Source: Semisulcospira habei (lineage: Eukaryota; Mollusca; Gastropoda; Semisulcospiridae). From it: a stretch of DNA of 64,000 nt. Below, piece after piece: positions 49,815-61,423 of the stretch; the stretch's first letter is position 1; each line of letters starts with the position of its first letter. Made by a program: the position numbers and the translations under genes. The notes beneath the pieces were generated by a model. The model saw only the letters and a program-made list of their open reading frames with translations, ran no database searches and had not been told where the DNA came from. The stretch covers positions 123,965,571-124,029,570 of the forward strand of contig BTPG01000007.1 in assembly GCA_036245525.1 (NCBI GenBank), written 5' to 3'.

Positions 49815-52800
49815 TATCATCATTGGACCCTAGCCAGTGTCAATGTGCGTATCGTAAATGACGATCTCCCGGAAATCAGAAGTAGGTCAAAACTGCACGT
49901 GTTTCGACGAAAACAGTGGACTAAAAGCCCGGACAAACAGTGGACTAAAAGGCCGGACAAACATGCGAAATCGTAGAAACGCGTGCGATTTTGATCTGCT
50001 TCTGATTTCCAAATAACGTGTATTGTGTATCAAATGCTGCCATTGCAATGTGAATTTGGTTGTCACATTAGTGATCTTTGTTTCACGTAAAAGCTTATTT
50101 AGAGCTCTCACTTAGAGGCACAACGCTATATGGCAAGTATCATTGTTACGACTGCTACAGATTTACCTACAAGTGGACGGACGGCACAGTTCTCTACGAC
50201 AGGTCCTCCTACCATGTGAGCAAGTACATGCAGACTCCTGCAAGATACAGCGAAAGTCAGACGGACCGGATCGACTTGGGCCAATACGTAGACACGCTGC
50301 ACCATTACGCCTGCCAGACTGTGCTGCCCGCTTCAGACAGCGTTCATCCTCCAGTGGAGTTTCCACTATTGCCCACCGCGTCACACAGCGTCAAGATTAG
50401 GAGCCGCACTTTTCTGGCCTGTCAGGCAGGCCACGTCACGCACGATTTCTTGGCCTGTGACCCACTAAGCCATTGTGGGAGAAAGAGACCGTCCCCGCTC
50501 TGTGACTTGTCTTATCTGGACGGGCAGCACACAGATGCCGAGATGCACACTGCTAGTGCTATTGTGACGGATGTCACTACATCGGCGTCCAAGTTTGCAA
50601 CTGACAACACCACACCTGACCCACTCCCAGTCACTAACTTAGTGTCCATGTTTGCGTGCGACAAAAATACAGTCATGGTTCCTTACACGTTGCTGTGTGA
50701 CTTCAGGCGTAACTGCGAGGACGGCTCGGACGAGAGTTTCTGTCGCCACCGCCAGTGTCAGGCGGATTTCACGTGCAATAGTGGCCAGTGTGTGGACCGG
50801 CAGTGTCACCTTAGGGCGATGTATAACTGCTTGTGTATCGATTGTTCTGACGAAGGAAGCTGTCCCGTTGTCAATACGCAGGAACTGTACTATACTAAGC
50901 TGCAGGTTCGACTTCCACCGCCAGCTCTTATCCACTTCCATCAGACTGGTTACGTTACCCAGCATAAATTGAACACATCCCAGCCGTGTCCACAGACCTA
51001 CTTCCGGTGTCCAGGAGAGTACAACTACTGCCTGCCGGTGTTCGTGCGCTGTAACGGCGTGTACGACTGTGCGGACCACGAGGACGAGGCGGAGTGTCAT
51101 AACTACACGTGTCCCGGCTTCTACCGCTGCCGCGCCTCCAGGGTGTGTGTTCACCTAGACCACTTGTGTGACGGGTTTCCCCAGTGCCCACAGCGCGATG
51201 ACGAGTTGCTGTGTGACCTGACCTGTCCAGAGGGTTGTCGCTGTCAGGGTCTGGCTTTTGTCTGCAGCCAGCCTTTCTCCGCCAACACATTTCCTGAATT
51301 GCGCTATTTAGACGCCAGCGGATCTGGAATGGCATTTGAAAATTTAACATCTAATCCTTATCTGGTCTGGCTGAGCTTGACGGCCTGCAACATCGTGTAT
51401 GTGCCTGAAATCCCTATGAACAATCTGAAACACCTAGATCTGAGACACAACAGACTGACAGAAGTTAGATTACAATTTCTGTCCACGATGGAAAATCTCG
51501 AATCATTAATACTGAACAAGAATCCGTTGGTTTATATTTCGATTGACGGAGTCAACATGACGCGCATCAGTCTAAAGAGAGTTGATCTTTCAAACACACT
51601 GCTTCAAACATTTGAAGGAAGTATATTTCAGGCGTTTCCAAGAATAGAATTTCTAAACATTTCTTTCTCGCAAATTCAGAAAATAGGCGAACACAGCTTT
51701 CAGTACCTGCCACGGCTGAAGGAAATTGACATGAGAGAAATGCCACTACGTGAGTTTCACACCGACATCTTTCAAGGTCTGAGTTTTCTTCGGCAGATAC
51801 AGGCTGGGGACTATAGGCTTTGCTGTAAGCAGATTCTGCCTGAAAATTTCGACAACAATTACTGCTTTGCTCCAAAGGATGCAATCTCTTCCTGTGAAAA
51901 CCTTTTGGGATCAGAAATTTTCAGGGTTTACTTATGGACTGTAGGAATTCTTGCCATTCTCGGAAATGGCGGTTGCGTCTTCAGACGAATAATCTCCACG
52001 GAGGCATTAAAATCTAGCGCTGACATGCTGGTTATCAACCTGCAGGTCGCCAATTTTATCATGGGGGTATATTCAGTTTTGATTGCAGTAGTCGACAGGA
52101 AGCTGAGAGGGCACTTTGTCTTTTGCCAAAAGACATGGACGACGAGTTTGATTTGTAATGTGGCTGGTTTTCTGTGGCTGTTGTCAAACCAGACTTCTGT
52201 CTTCATGCTGTGTCTCATAACCCTTGACAGGTATCTGGTTTTGCATTCCACGCGCAACAGATTGATACGTCAGCATTCTGCCGGAGAAGCACAGTACAAA
52301 CAAAGAGAAGTGAACATGCAGAAGACAGGAGATGGGGAAATGCAGAACACGAAAGAACAGGCGAACAAAACGATCTCCCAGAAAAGGTGTGCTGTCCTAG
52401 TTGGCTTTGTAACCTGGGGCACTGCCACGTGCCTTGCCGTCATCCCGTATCTACCAATGACGTCACATTGGGAGTTACGCAGCCAGAACAGCGTTTGCAT
52501 TCCCTTGGTGATATCAGCCTATGATTTCAATGCCCAAGGCCGAGGCTATTCTTTCGGCGTCACCTTCCTCCTCAACTTGGTGCTGTCCTTGCTCATTTCA
52601 GTCGGTCAGTGTGGCATCTACCGCTACGTAAGAAAACGCTGCAAATACATGGTTCTTACTGACCCTCCTCCCAGTGTGATCCTCTCCCGTTGTCTGATAT
52701 CAGTGGCCCTAACGGACGTTCTTTGCTGGCTTCCCCTCGGTCTTCTCGGGCTGACGGTCTGGGCGGGTCATCATGACGTCACTGGACTGATGGATGGTCT

Positions 52801-52960
52801 CGTCTACCTCGTGCCGATCAACTCTGCCGTCAATCCTTTTCTGTACACCTTCAACGTCATGAAAGAGAGGCAGCGAGCGGCAGAGAAAGCGCGCTTACTG
52901 GTTTTGCTGAAAGCACGCCTGAAATTAAAATCTACCCGTACCACTGGCACGACCCAGTAA
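48049..52960 (+). CDS. CUB-like/C-type lectin/LDLa/LRR/7TM receptor, right paralogue, one intron
   Basis: Exons 48049-49700 and 50161-52960 (1483 residues). Splicing AG|GTCTGT to CTACAG|AT joins AMYR to FTYKWTDGTVLYD, aligning with DFYRHAVQWIDGTVSY of the left paralogue. Signal peptide MAVFRWYLLVCGVRIAI; Ser/Thr-rich linker; CUB-like region (about 180-430); C-type lectin-like domain (about 455-620; GYKNKCYRLM, GGDLAMMKNEGEWQAF); LDLa repeats (NCEDGSDESFC, a degenerate second, DCADHEDEAEC and a fourth); LRR N-cap CPEGCRC; LRRs; 7TM (about 1140-1450) with ILGNGG in TM1, LDRY at the end of TM3, CWLPLG in TM6 and NPFLY in TM7. Intracellular loop 2 is about 35 residues longer than in the left copy (KQREVNMQKTGDGEMQ). 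Probable surface GPCR, ligand unknown. Confidence 0.93.
49701..50160 (+). other. Intron of right receptor, 460 bp
   Basis: GT...AG, phase 2. It consists of a (GT)n tract (49733-49813) and an inverted repeat with GGAAATCAGAAG (49870) and CTTCTGATTTCC (49999). The loop holds a tandem CAGTGGACTAAAAG with CCCGGACAAA or GCCGGACAAA. TACAG precedes both splice junctions. The left paralogue has no intron at this site. Confidence 0.9.
50971..51334 (+). other. Gene-conversion-like block, right copy
   Basis: 364 bases, three differences from 40037-40400, all changing an amino acid (Tyr for His, Arg for Ser, Gln for Arg). Covers LDLa 3, LDLa 4 and the LRR N-cap. Confidence 0.9.
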
Positions 52961-53062
52961 GCACATTGCTGTTGGGCAAACATCGGTCGCATGTGGCCAG
53001 CACACAGCTGTGCGTCGGCCAACTGCGGCCGACGTCGGTTGGATGACCTTTCGCAAGGGGAA
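52949..53062. mobile_element. Family E element overlapping the right receptor stop codon
   Basis: CCAGTAAGCA (52953 on; TAA is the stop) resembles the E end CCCAGTGAGCAAAGG. Core TCGGTCGCATGTGGCCAGCA + CACAGCTGTG and CGTCGGCCAACTGCGGCCGA + CGTCGG; right end GATGACCTTTCGCAAGGGG. Arms moderately decayed. Confidence 0.7.
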
Positions 53063-53100
53063 GCCACTGGACGAAAGATGGCTACATTAAGTTCAGAAAG

Positions 53101-53749
<649 letters not shown>

Positions 53750-54152
53750 ATGTGCACAGTCACGAAGATGCTGCTGACAAAAATAAGTACTTGATGAGAC
53801 TGACTTTAAACGAGGAGAAAGTAGCTGATACCGTGACGTTTTTAGGCAAGGCATTTCAAAGACTAGAGACAGAAAACGTCAAACTCGTTTTACAGAGATC
53901 AATTCTAGGTCGCGGCACAATAAGGGATTTTCTCGATCTGGAGTATGTTGATGACTGGACGGTAAATAGCGTTGTGATATATCGGGGTAGCTTATCGTTT
54001 AATGCCTTGAACATAATCATTACCTTATTGTACGTTAAATGATCTTTTAGGGGCAGAATTTTGAAGGCTGCCAATTTTTGGTCAGTAATTAAGCTGGGAT
54101 CAGGGAGTATTAGTTTGGCAGCTCTCCGATGTAGAGAGTTCAATCTTTTCAA
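53750..54152 (-). pseudogene. LINE ORF2 C-terminal relic
   Basis: LHRRAAKLILPDPSLITDQK, FKILPLKDHLTYNKVMIMFK and DKLPRYITTLF are the post-RT block of Jockey/CR1-like LINEs. Frame is lost after FSVSSL. Confidence 0.7.
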
Positions 54153-54154
54153 AT

Positions 54155-54348
<194 letters not shown>

Positions 54349-54349
54349 G

Positions 54350-54780
54350 GAAAAACAAGATGAGGATTTCATCCCAAAGTATACCGTATTGTTTGGAGCT
54401 CAGATGCTTTATCTTTAAGAAACATTCAGAGTTGTTCATATGTTTAGGCTTATAATGCTGATCCATTTCCCAACCTCTCTAAGCCAACCTCTGATCAACA
54501 CACGTCTGCGCACAGAAATACAGAAGGACACACGGCGCTTCCCGCCATTAGTACGCTCTGTGGGCTGGTGTAGCGACAGGAATCCATCTACTACTCTAAC
54601 CCATCCTCTGATCCACACACACTGGCACACATAAATAAAGACGAGCACAGGCGATTTCCGCTATTCGTAAGCTCTGTGGTCTGGCGTAGCATAATTCTGA
54701 AGAAGAATAATAGCACAAGCAGCGAAATGACGACACTTCAAGCTTCACGTCATGGCATCATTAGCCCCACGACGCCGTGT
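54350..54780 (+). repeat. Dispersed repeat family G, part 1
   Basis: AGATGAGGATTTCATCCCAA, GTATACCGTATTGTTTGGAG, CACACGGCGCTTCCCGCCAT, AGTACGCTCTGTGGGCTGG and TCTGAAGAAGAATAATAGCA. The same blocks are at 60620-60960 and, reversed, 61570-61845. A second partial copy of the middle (CTCTGTGGTCTGGCGTAGC) follows at 54600-54700. Confidence 0.75.
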
Positions 54781-55167
54781 TCATAGTGACGACTCGATGA
54801 TATACGTCATCATCGTAGTACTAACATTTAACGTATCAGAGGATCAACTTTGCAATTTTCTTGCTGATTTTCATGCCTAGAGCTTACAGGTCACAAACTG
54901 ACCTAATCCACCCCAGGGCCGGGACAAATAGGTTTATGAAAAATCATGCGGGTATTAATGAGAAGATAGCTTTTTTCGTAAAAGTAAAATTAAAGTTATG
55001 TTAGTTGTTTTACAAATGACTCGGAAATAGTGGTGCAGAAAACTATCTGATTTTCACACCTACGGCATACAGGTGACAATTGACCTAATCATACCCGACA
55101 GCCGAGACAAACTGCAGGCTTATGTTAATACCGTATACGAAAAATCACGCGATTATTAATAACAAGA
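54781..55167. other. No gene seen; local imperfect duplication
   Basis: GATTTTCATGCCTAGAGCTT + ACAGGTCACAAACTGACCTA near 54866 and GATTTTCACACCTACGGCAT + ACAGGTGACAATTGACCTA near 55050 repeat each other, followed by related CCGGGACAAA / CCGAGACAAA. Confidence 0.5.
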
Positions 55168-56095
55168 TTGTTTTTACGTAAAAAAGATTTAATTGTTTTA
55201 AGATTAACCCATATAATTCGTGAAATTGGTGGCTGCAGCGTTCCCTACCAGAAATGTGTCAAATATCTGGGTGTGAAGATTGACTCGACGCTCTCCATGC
55301 ATGATCATATCAGTAGCGTCCGCCGAGCTGGTTTCCTTGAGCTGCGCAGAATTTCTTCTCTCAGACCGTATCTCACAGAAGGTACGGCGTCAAGACTTGA
55401 ATGCATTCATTACTTCCAGGCTCGATTATTGCAATTCTGTACTGGCAGGTTTACCGGCAGATCAGATTTCACGCTTGCAGATGATTCAAAACAATGCGGC
55501 GCGTCTCATCTTGAAGAAACGAAAGAGAGACCACGTTACGGTTCTACTGAAGCAGCTGCACTGGCTGCCCGTCAAATTCCGTTGCCAGTACAAAATTGCA
55601 ATTTTCACCTATCGGCATTTTGACGGATCTCTCCCGCCGTACCTCCCTGCCAAGCTGTCTGCCTATCAGCCATCACGCACCCTCCGTTCCTCCAGTGAAA
55701 AGCTGTTAAAAATCCCGAAGCTTAACATGAAAACTGTCGGGGAGCGTTCTTTCACCTTTTTCGCCCCAAGTGTGTGGAACTCGCTGCCAACGGAAATGCG
55801 GAATCTGCCCACATTGTCACAGTTCAAGGCTCACTTAAAGACTTTTCTTTTTTGTCGGGCATTTAACACTTAGCTCATATTTAGCTAACTGTTGACTGAT
55901 TGCCACCTATTCTGATCCCAGAGGAAGTGAATGTAAGGTGTGGGGAAGGGATGGGGTGGTTTAAAGTAGTGTATAATTGTGCGTGTGTGTCTGAGAGAGA
56001 AAGGGTGTGCTGTTGTGCATGCGCAGTGAGTCCAGTGTTTTCCTGGAGAACAGCGCTATACAAGAACTATGTATTATTATTATTATTATTGAAAT
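55168..56095 (+). pseudogene. CR1/Jockey-like LINE 3' end
   Basis: Frame 1: CVKYLGVKIDSTLSMHDHIS. After a +1 shift near 55400 frame 2 stays open to 55873: SRLDYCNSVLAGLPADQISR, QNNAARLILKKRKRDHV, LKQLHWLPVKFRCQYKI, FFAPSVWNSLPTEMRN, FKAHLKTFLF. The 3' UTR ends GAGAACAGCGCTATACAAGA then (ATT)n at 56070-56090. Only one or two frameshifts, so fairly young. Confidence 0.85.
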
Positions 56096-57440
56096 TTATC
56101 ACAAAAACGTGAAAATATATTTTTTTTCAAAAAATATTTAATTATCACTCAAAAAGTTCAAGAGATACAATGCTGGTTAACCAACTCATTCAATATGTCC
56201 CCTTTTATCTAGCTTTACGCAAAATATCAGTCTATTAAAAAAAAATTACGGACTCCAGTGTGGATCAACAGGTTTTTGTGAAACGGCCATTTTCTCGCCA
56301 ATGAGCATATTAATCAAAACATTTAAAACAAGATGGAATGAACTATAACCCACAAAGTCCCTTCTATAAGGAAGCTGTCCTCCCTGTCAATGGTCTCTAC
56401 CTTTTGTCTTTGACCTGATTCTGATGTTGAATTATCTCCTATTGAAATAGTCTCGCAGATCTGCCAATGCAGTGAGTTCTATAAAGGGCGCAGGACATAC
56501 GCGTCATTGATTTGTCAAATGTCATTTTTTATGACGTAAGTTTAGTTTTTACGTAATTTTATAATTTTACGTGATATGAGTTTCACTTTCGCTTCATAGA
56601 CTTGAGAAAATGGTCACAAAACGAGAACTTCACCGTACAATATCAGTCTTGATATAATTTTTGTGAAAGCAGGTTGACTTTACCAAGCTACATGATATAC
56701 TAAGTACACGGGTCACCTGCATGCTCTTCTGAAAGCGCGTCGATGTGTGTGTGCGTGTTAGTGCGCGCGCGCTCCATAAATCTCCAAGAGGCATAGATCC
56801 TCATGCGCCTGGAGGGCGCATGAGGATCTATTCCTCCTGGAGATGCGCGCATGTTTGTGTGAGAGAGAGCCGCGCGCGAGAGAGAGAATGACGTCATATT
56901 TAGAGTATTATGTCAGTGTCTTCGTGGAGACAGAGTTGCCTCTTTTACGTCACCGCCACTGTCTGACTTTCTCTAGAGGTAAAGGTTTTTTTTTTAGTGT
57001 TTTAATTATTTTCTGAAAAGAATTAATTTTTACTAAAGAAGTTGAAAGGATAAAAAGCTGGCTAACAAACTCATTCAATGTCTTTCTCCAAACTAGCTAT
57101 ATGCAAAAGTTCAAGTAAATATGACAAAAATTACGGACTCTAATCTGGGTCAACTGATTTCCTATAAACGGTTGTTTATGTCTTCAATGAGACATTCAGT
57201 TACAATATGCTCGGAGGCTCTCTTAGCCACACACTTAAGAAAGTATTTCGCCAAGTTTCAAGCTTGTGTGTACTGAAATATCGGAGATTCTCTTGTTTAC
57301 ATACATACACACACACACACACACATACATACATACGCACATGCATACATACGCACATACGGCTCTTCGCGCCAAATGTACGTTTAGCAGCGAGGTTAGC
57401 GTAACTAGACATGACGTAATTTTTATCTTGTAGTTACTTC
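56096..57440 (+). repeat. Dispersed repeat family G, part 2 (two partial copies)
   Basis: Blocks TTGAAAGGATAAAAAGCTGG, CTCATTCAATGTCTTTCTCC, AAATTACGGACTCTAATCTG + GGTCAACTG, GAGACATTCAGTTACAATAT + GCTCGGAGGCTCTCTTAGCC and CTTCGCGCCAAATGTACGTT recur near 61080-61480 and in part near 56160-56300 and 60290-60420. No coding capacity seen; a non-autonomous transposon or long satellite unit. Confidence 0.65.
56780..56848. mobile_element. Family B palindrome, short-core form
   Basis: CTCCAAGAGGCATAGATCCT + CATGCGCC against GGGCGCATGAGGATCTATTC + CTCCTGGAG. CATGCGCC/GGCGCATG replaces CATGAGCC/GGCTCATG, a compensated change. Confidence 0.85.
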
Positions 57441-57637
57441 AGTTGTGTTAGAGGTTTAGCCTGCCCGCCTTTGACATCATGGACATGCTATTAAATTCGC
57501 CCCACCGCGACCCGTCCTAAAAAGTCCCTTCTACAAATAGAAGGGCCTTAAAAAAGTCACAAGATAATTCTTTTAGGGACAATATCCGCAAATTTCAAGC
57601 TTTTCCGTCCTCAAACGCGGGTTCTAGTCGCTGTCAC

Positions 57638-57766
<129 letters not shown>

Positions 57767-58165
57767 AAATCGACGTTCTCTAGCAAGGTTTGCGTAGCTA
57801 GATGTGACGTCATTTTTATCGTGTTACTTCCGTCTTTGCCAGAATTTCTGCGACACACGCCAAAAACGTCATGTGCATGCTCCGGAATGCGCTCCGACCC
57901 AGCCCCATTTCAAAGTATACCGTATTTTTTAAATACGGTAGACAAAAACTGCATTAGGTTTTAACGGCCACCAAAAGAACTATCGGTTCTGTCGTTCTTC
58001 GGAAAGCGAGATTTTCATTTTCATAGATAAAAATCACGCTTTTTAAAAAAAATGGAATACTAGATAATTTTACCAAATAACGACCGTGTGTTCATCATGA
58101 CATAGACTGGCTATTTGTAACGCTGGAGTCGTTTTATCTACGGTTTCATGACAACAGTAAATAAG

Positions 58166-58167
<2 letters not shown>

Positions 58168-58207
<40 letters not shown>

Positions 58208-58339
58208 GCAACTTATATAGCGCTTATCTTTACATAAGCTCTAAGCGCTTTACAAATAAAGAGTGGGAGTGGAGGGGGTCATAAAACCAATGAAACAACG
58301 GATTCTACTATACACACTCGCGCGCACGCACACGCACAC

Positions 58340-58389
<50 letters not shown>

Positions 58390-58612
58390 GTGCATAATGA
58401 AAAATAACTGAGCTACATTGGGGTATCGAACAGGTGGGTCTTAAGGGCAGATTTAAAGGCAGTGAATGAGGAAGAATGTCTGATGTCTATAGGTAGAGAG
58501 TTCCAGACAACAGGTCCAACGTGCGCAAAACAACGGTCACCTCTGGTTTTGGATAATTTTAAGTACAAGGCATCCTCCTTGTGTACATGTATGTAACACT
58601 GATGCATTTAGC
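58168..58612 (-). pseudogene. LINE 3' end with (TTA)n tail and internal microsatellite
   Basis: The minus-strand frame from 58607 reads LSKTRGDRCFAHVGPVVWNS + LPIDIRHSSS and FKSALKTHLFDTPM. The 3' UTR includes the AAGCGCT / AGCGCTT pair (58210-58250) and ends in (ATT)n at 58168-58205 as seen from the minus strand. A (CA)n tract at 58318-58386 lies inside the UTR. Confidence 0.8.
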
Positions 58613-58830
58613 ATAAAACAATTTAAAGCACGGAGTAATGCACGTGCAAACCACAGAAATGTAATTCAGTGTCCATCAGACGTGCTCCGGGGCTAACACT
58701 CCCAGAATCATATAGAACGGTGAGAGGATCGCGTGTATGGCTGCTCTTAATTACCCCTCCAAGCCTTATGGTTGCCCACTCCCACTCCATCTGGTCAATT
58801 GTATGTTCAAATGCAGACCTAAACGGACAA

Positions 58831-59052
58831 TTAACCCGTTCGCAACCGGGAAATAGTGAACACGATTCAGTTACTAGACACAGATCATCATGCTCCCCCG
58901 CAATTGCGGAGGCTCATGAGGATCTATGCCTCTTGCTGGAACCACTTTGTATCCGTGTTCCTTGGACGGCCGGGGGGTTTTGGTGTCGAATTAACACAGA
59001 TTTAAGAAATTTCAGAATTACTGTCAGCGTCAAGTGTCAGTGAAGGGCTTAA
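58831..59052. mobile_element. Family B element, TTAA-bounded
   Basis: TTAACCCGTTCGCAACCGGG and GTGTCAGTGAAGGGCTTAA. Core GACACAGATCATCATGCTCC + CCCGCAATTGCGGAGG + CTCATGAGGATCTATGCCTC. Side sequence GTGTCGAATTAACACAGATT as in other B copies. Shares its right TTAA with the next element. Confidence 0.85.
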
Positions 59053-59535
59053 CCCTCTGACTGATTGTAGCGGTTTTTGTAATCATAATAATAATTACGG
59101 TATTTATAATGCGCTTATCTTATAATAATTATAACTCTAAGCGCGCACTCACAACTCGCACACGCATGCGCACACTTTAGACAATGACTCGCGTACCACA
59201 AATAGTGAAAATACATTACGACGGTAAGCTTGGGGTGGGGAGTGTGGTGATATAGTGCTAGAACTGTTGAAAGAGGTGAGTTTTGAGGGCGGACTGGAAG
59301 GAGGAGAGAGAGTGTTTCTGACGGAGAGAGAGTGGGAGAGTGTTCCAGGTGGATGGACCGTAGACGGAGAAGGAGCGGGGGCCGCGGAAAGTGCTGAGTT
59401 TGGTGCGGGGGATGAGAAGGCGGAGAGAGGCGGAGCGGAGGGAGCGGGAAGGAGTGTAGGGGTGAAGTAAGTTGGAGAGATGATTCCTGCAGAAATCATC
59501 GCGACAAGAACCGCTACCAATAGCCAAAGGGTTAG
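59049..59535. mobile_element. Family C element split by a LINE insertion
   Basis: Left arm TTAACCCTCTGACTGATTGT + AGCGGTTTTTGT (59049-59080); right arm GATGATTCCTGCAGAAATCA + TCGCGACAAGAACCGCTACC (59479 on), ending AATAGCCAAAGGGTTAG. About 400 bp of LINE lie between. Confidence 0.8.
59085..59478 (-). pseudogene. LINE 3' end inserted in a family C element
   Basis: Minus-strand frame NLLHPYTPSRSLRSASLRLL, FSVYGPSTWNTLPLSLR, FQSALKTHLFQQF. Its tail has the AGCGCGC/GCGCTTATC motifs as in the LINE at 58168, with AATAATAAT near 59083. Confidence 0.8.
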
Positions 59536-59910
59536 TGATGATCACGAATCGTCCGTTTACGCCTACACACACCCAAGACTTGTAAGTTCAAGTCAGTGTC
59601 CAGAACAAATTAATCAACGGCACAAGCGGCTACAGAAGAGCGATTGATTTCGGTTTGGCCGTACGGTTCAGATCGATCGTGAATCTTTACTCACGTTCAC
59701 AATTCGATACACGATCCGTTCTGGCTGTACGGATGAGCCATGTCTGACGTCATCGCGCGGCATCGTCATGAACAGCGTCATAGATTTCCAGCATAATTTT
59801 TTATTAATAGGCAGACATGTATGCTTTATTGTGATCTGCTTGGGCTTCACGAAAGTCGTTCGCGTTGTGCCGGCTTGCCGGGGTTAGGTTCTAAGGGCGA
59901 GGGGGGTGGG

Positions 59911-60004
<94 letters not shown>
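59911..60004. repeat. (AG)n microsatellite
   Basis: About 46 GA units after a G-rich run. Confidence 0.98.
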
Positions 60005-60007
<3 letters not shown>

Positions 60008-60059
60008 ATGGGCACTTGTTTAGAGCTAAAAATGTCCATGCCGAGCATTACATACGGCG

Positions 60060-60227
60060 CTTAAAAATTAACGAGAAAGCCAAAGCCCTTATGGCTCACA
60101 TGTATGACCGATCCACATATGTGTGACCTTTTCACACCGTCCGTCAACCTCCGTGACCCTTGACCTTGCAATGATTCGAATAAATTAGCATTCATAGAAA
60201 GGTTTTATCATCAGCTACCTTTGTGCC

Positions 60228-60230
<3 letters not shown>
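60060..60230 (+). repeat. Family M repeat, end fragment
   Basis: CAAAGCCCTTATGGCTCACA + TGTATGACCGATCCACATAT + GTGTGACCTT, then TGACCCTTGACCTTGCAATG at 60154 and a family unit. It ends in the (AC)n tract. Confidence 0.75.
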
Positions 60231-60281
<51 letters not shown>

Positions 60282-60300
60282 CACGCACGCACGCACGCAC
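60231..60300. repeat. (AC)n microsatellite
   Basis: About 24 CA units followed by ACGC units. Confidence 0.98.
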
Positions 60301-61367
60301 ATACGGCGTTCGCGCCATGTACGTTCAGCAGCGAGGTTAGCGTATCTACACATGACGGTAATTTTTATCTTGTTGAGTTACTTCAGTTGTGGAAGGTTTA
60401 GGCCTGCCCGCCTTTGACATCATGGACATGCTATTAAATTCGCCACACCGCGACCCATCATAAAAGTCCCTTCTATAAATAGAAGGAACTTTTTAAAAAA
60501 AACAAGATGAGATAAACCATAACCCACAAAGTCCCTTCTATATGAGAGCTGTCCTCGCTGTCAAGGGTCTCTACCTTTTCTCTTTGACCTGATTCTGATG
60601 TTGAAATATCTCATATTGAACAAGATGAGGATTTCATCCCAAAGTCTATCGTATTGTTTGGAGCTCATATGCGTTTTTATTTTAGGAAAATTTACAGTTG
60701 TTCATATTTTTAAGCTTATCCTTCTGATCCATTTTCTTCCTCTCTAAGCCAGCCTCTGATCAACACACACGCCGGCACACACAAATAAAGACGGACACAC
60801 GGCGCTTCCCGCCATTAGTACGCTCTGTGGGCTGGAGTAACGACAGGAATTCTGAAGAAGAATAGCACGAGCTGCAAAATGACGTCACTATAAGCTTGAC
60901 GGCATGGCATCGCTAGTCTCACGACGCCGTGTACATAGTAACGAAATTGATGTTTCACGTCACTCATCATCCGAAAGGCACGCAGTCTCTTCCAGGGCTA
61001 ACTGTTTTGTTCCACACAGCCTCTTCCAGGGCTGACTGTTTGATGGGACTATACACTTGGATCCAAAACTTGCAAAAATGAATTAATTATTATTTAAAAC
61101 GTTGAGGAGGCCCCTACAAAGCTGGCTAATGACCGCATCCAATGTCTTTATCCAAACTAGCTATATCCAAAATTTCAAGTAAATCTGACAAAAATTACGG
61201 ACTCTAATCTGGGTCAGCTGACTTTATATAAATGGTCTTTTTATGTATTCAATGAGACATCCAGTTACAACATGCTCGGAGGCTCTCTTAGCCACCCTTT
61301 AAGTAAGTATTTCGCCAAGATTCAAGATTGTACGTACAGCAATATAGGATATTCTCGTGTTTACTGT

Positions 61368-61423
<56 letters not shown>

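Noticed and set aside
50078..50160. Extension of right receptor exon 2 to the left
   Set aside because: Residues from 50078 to 50158 do not match the paralogue; the acceptor at 50160 gives an exact alignment.
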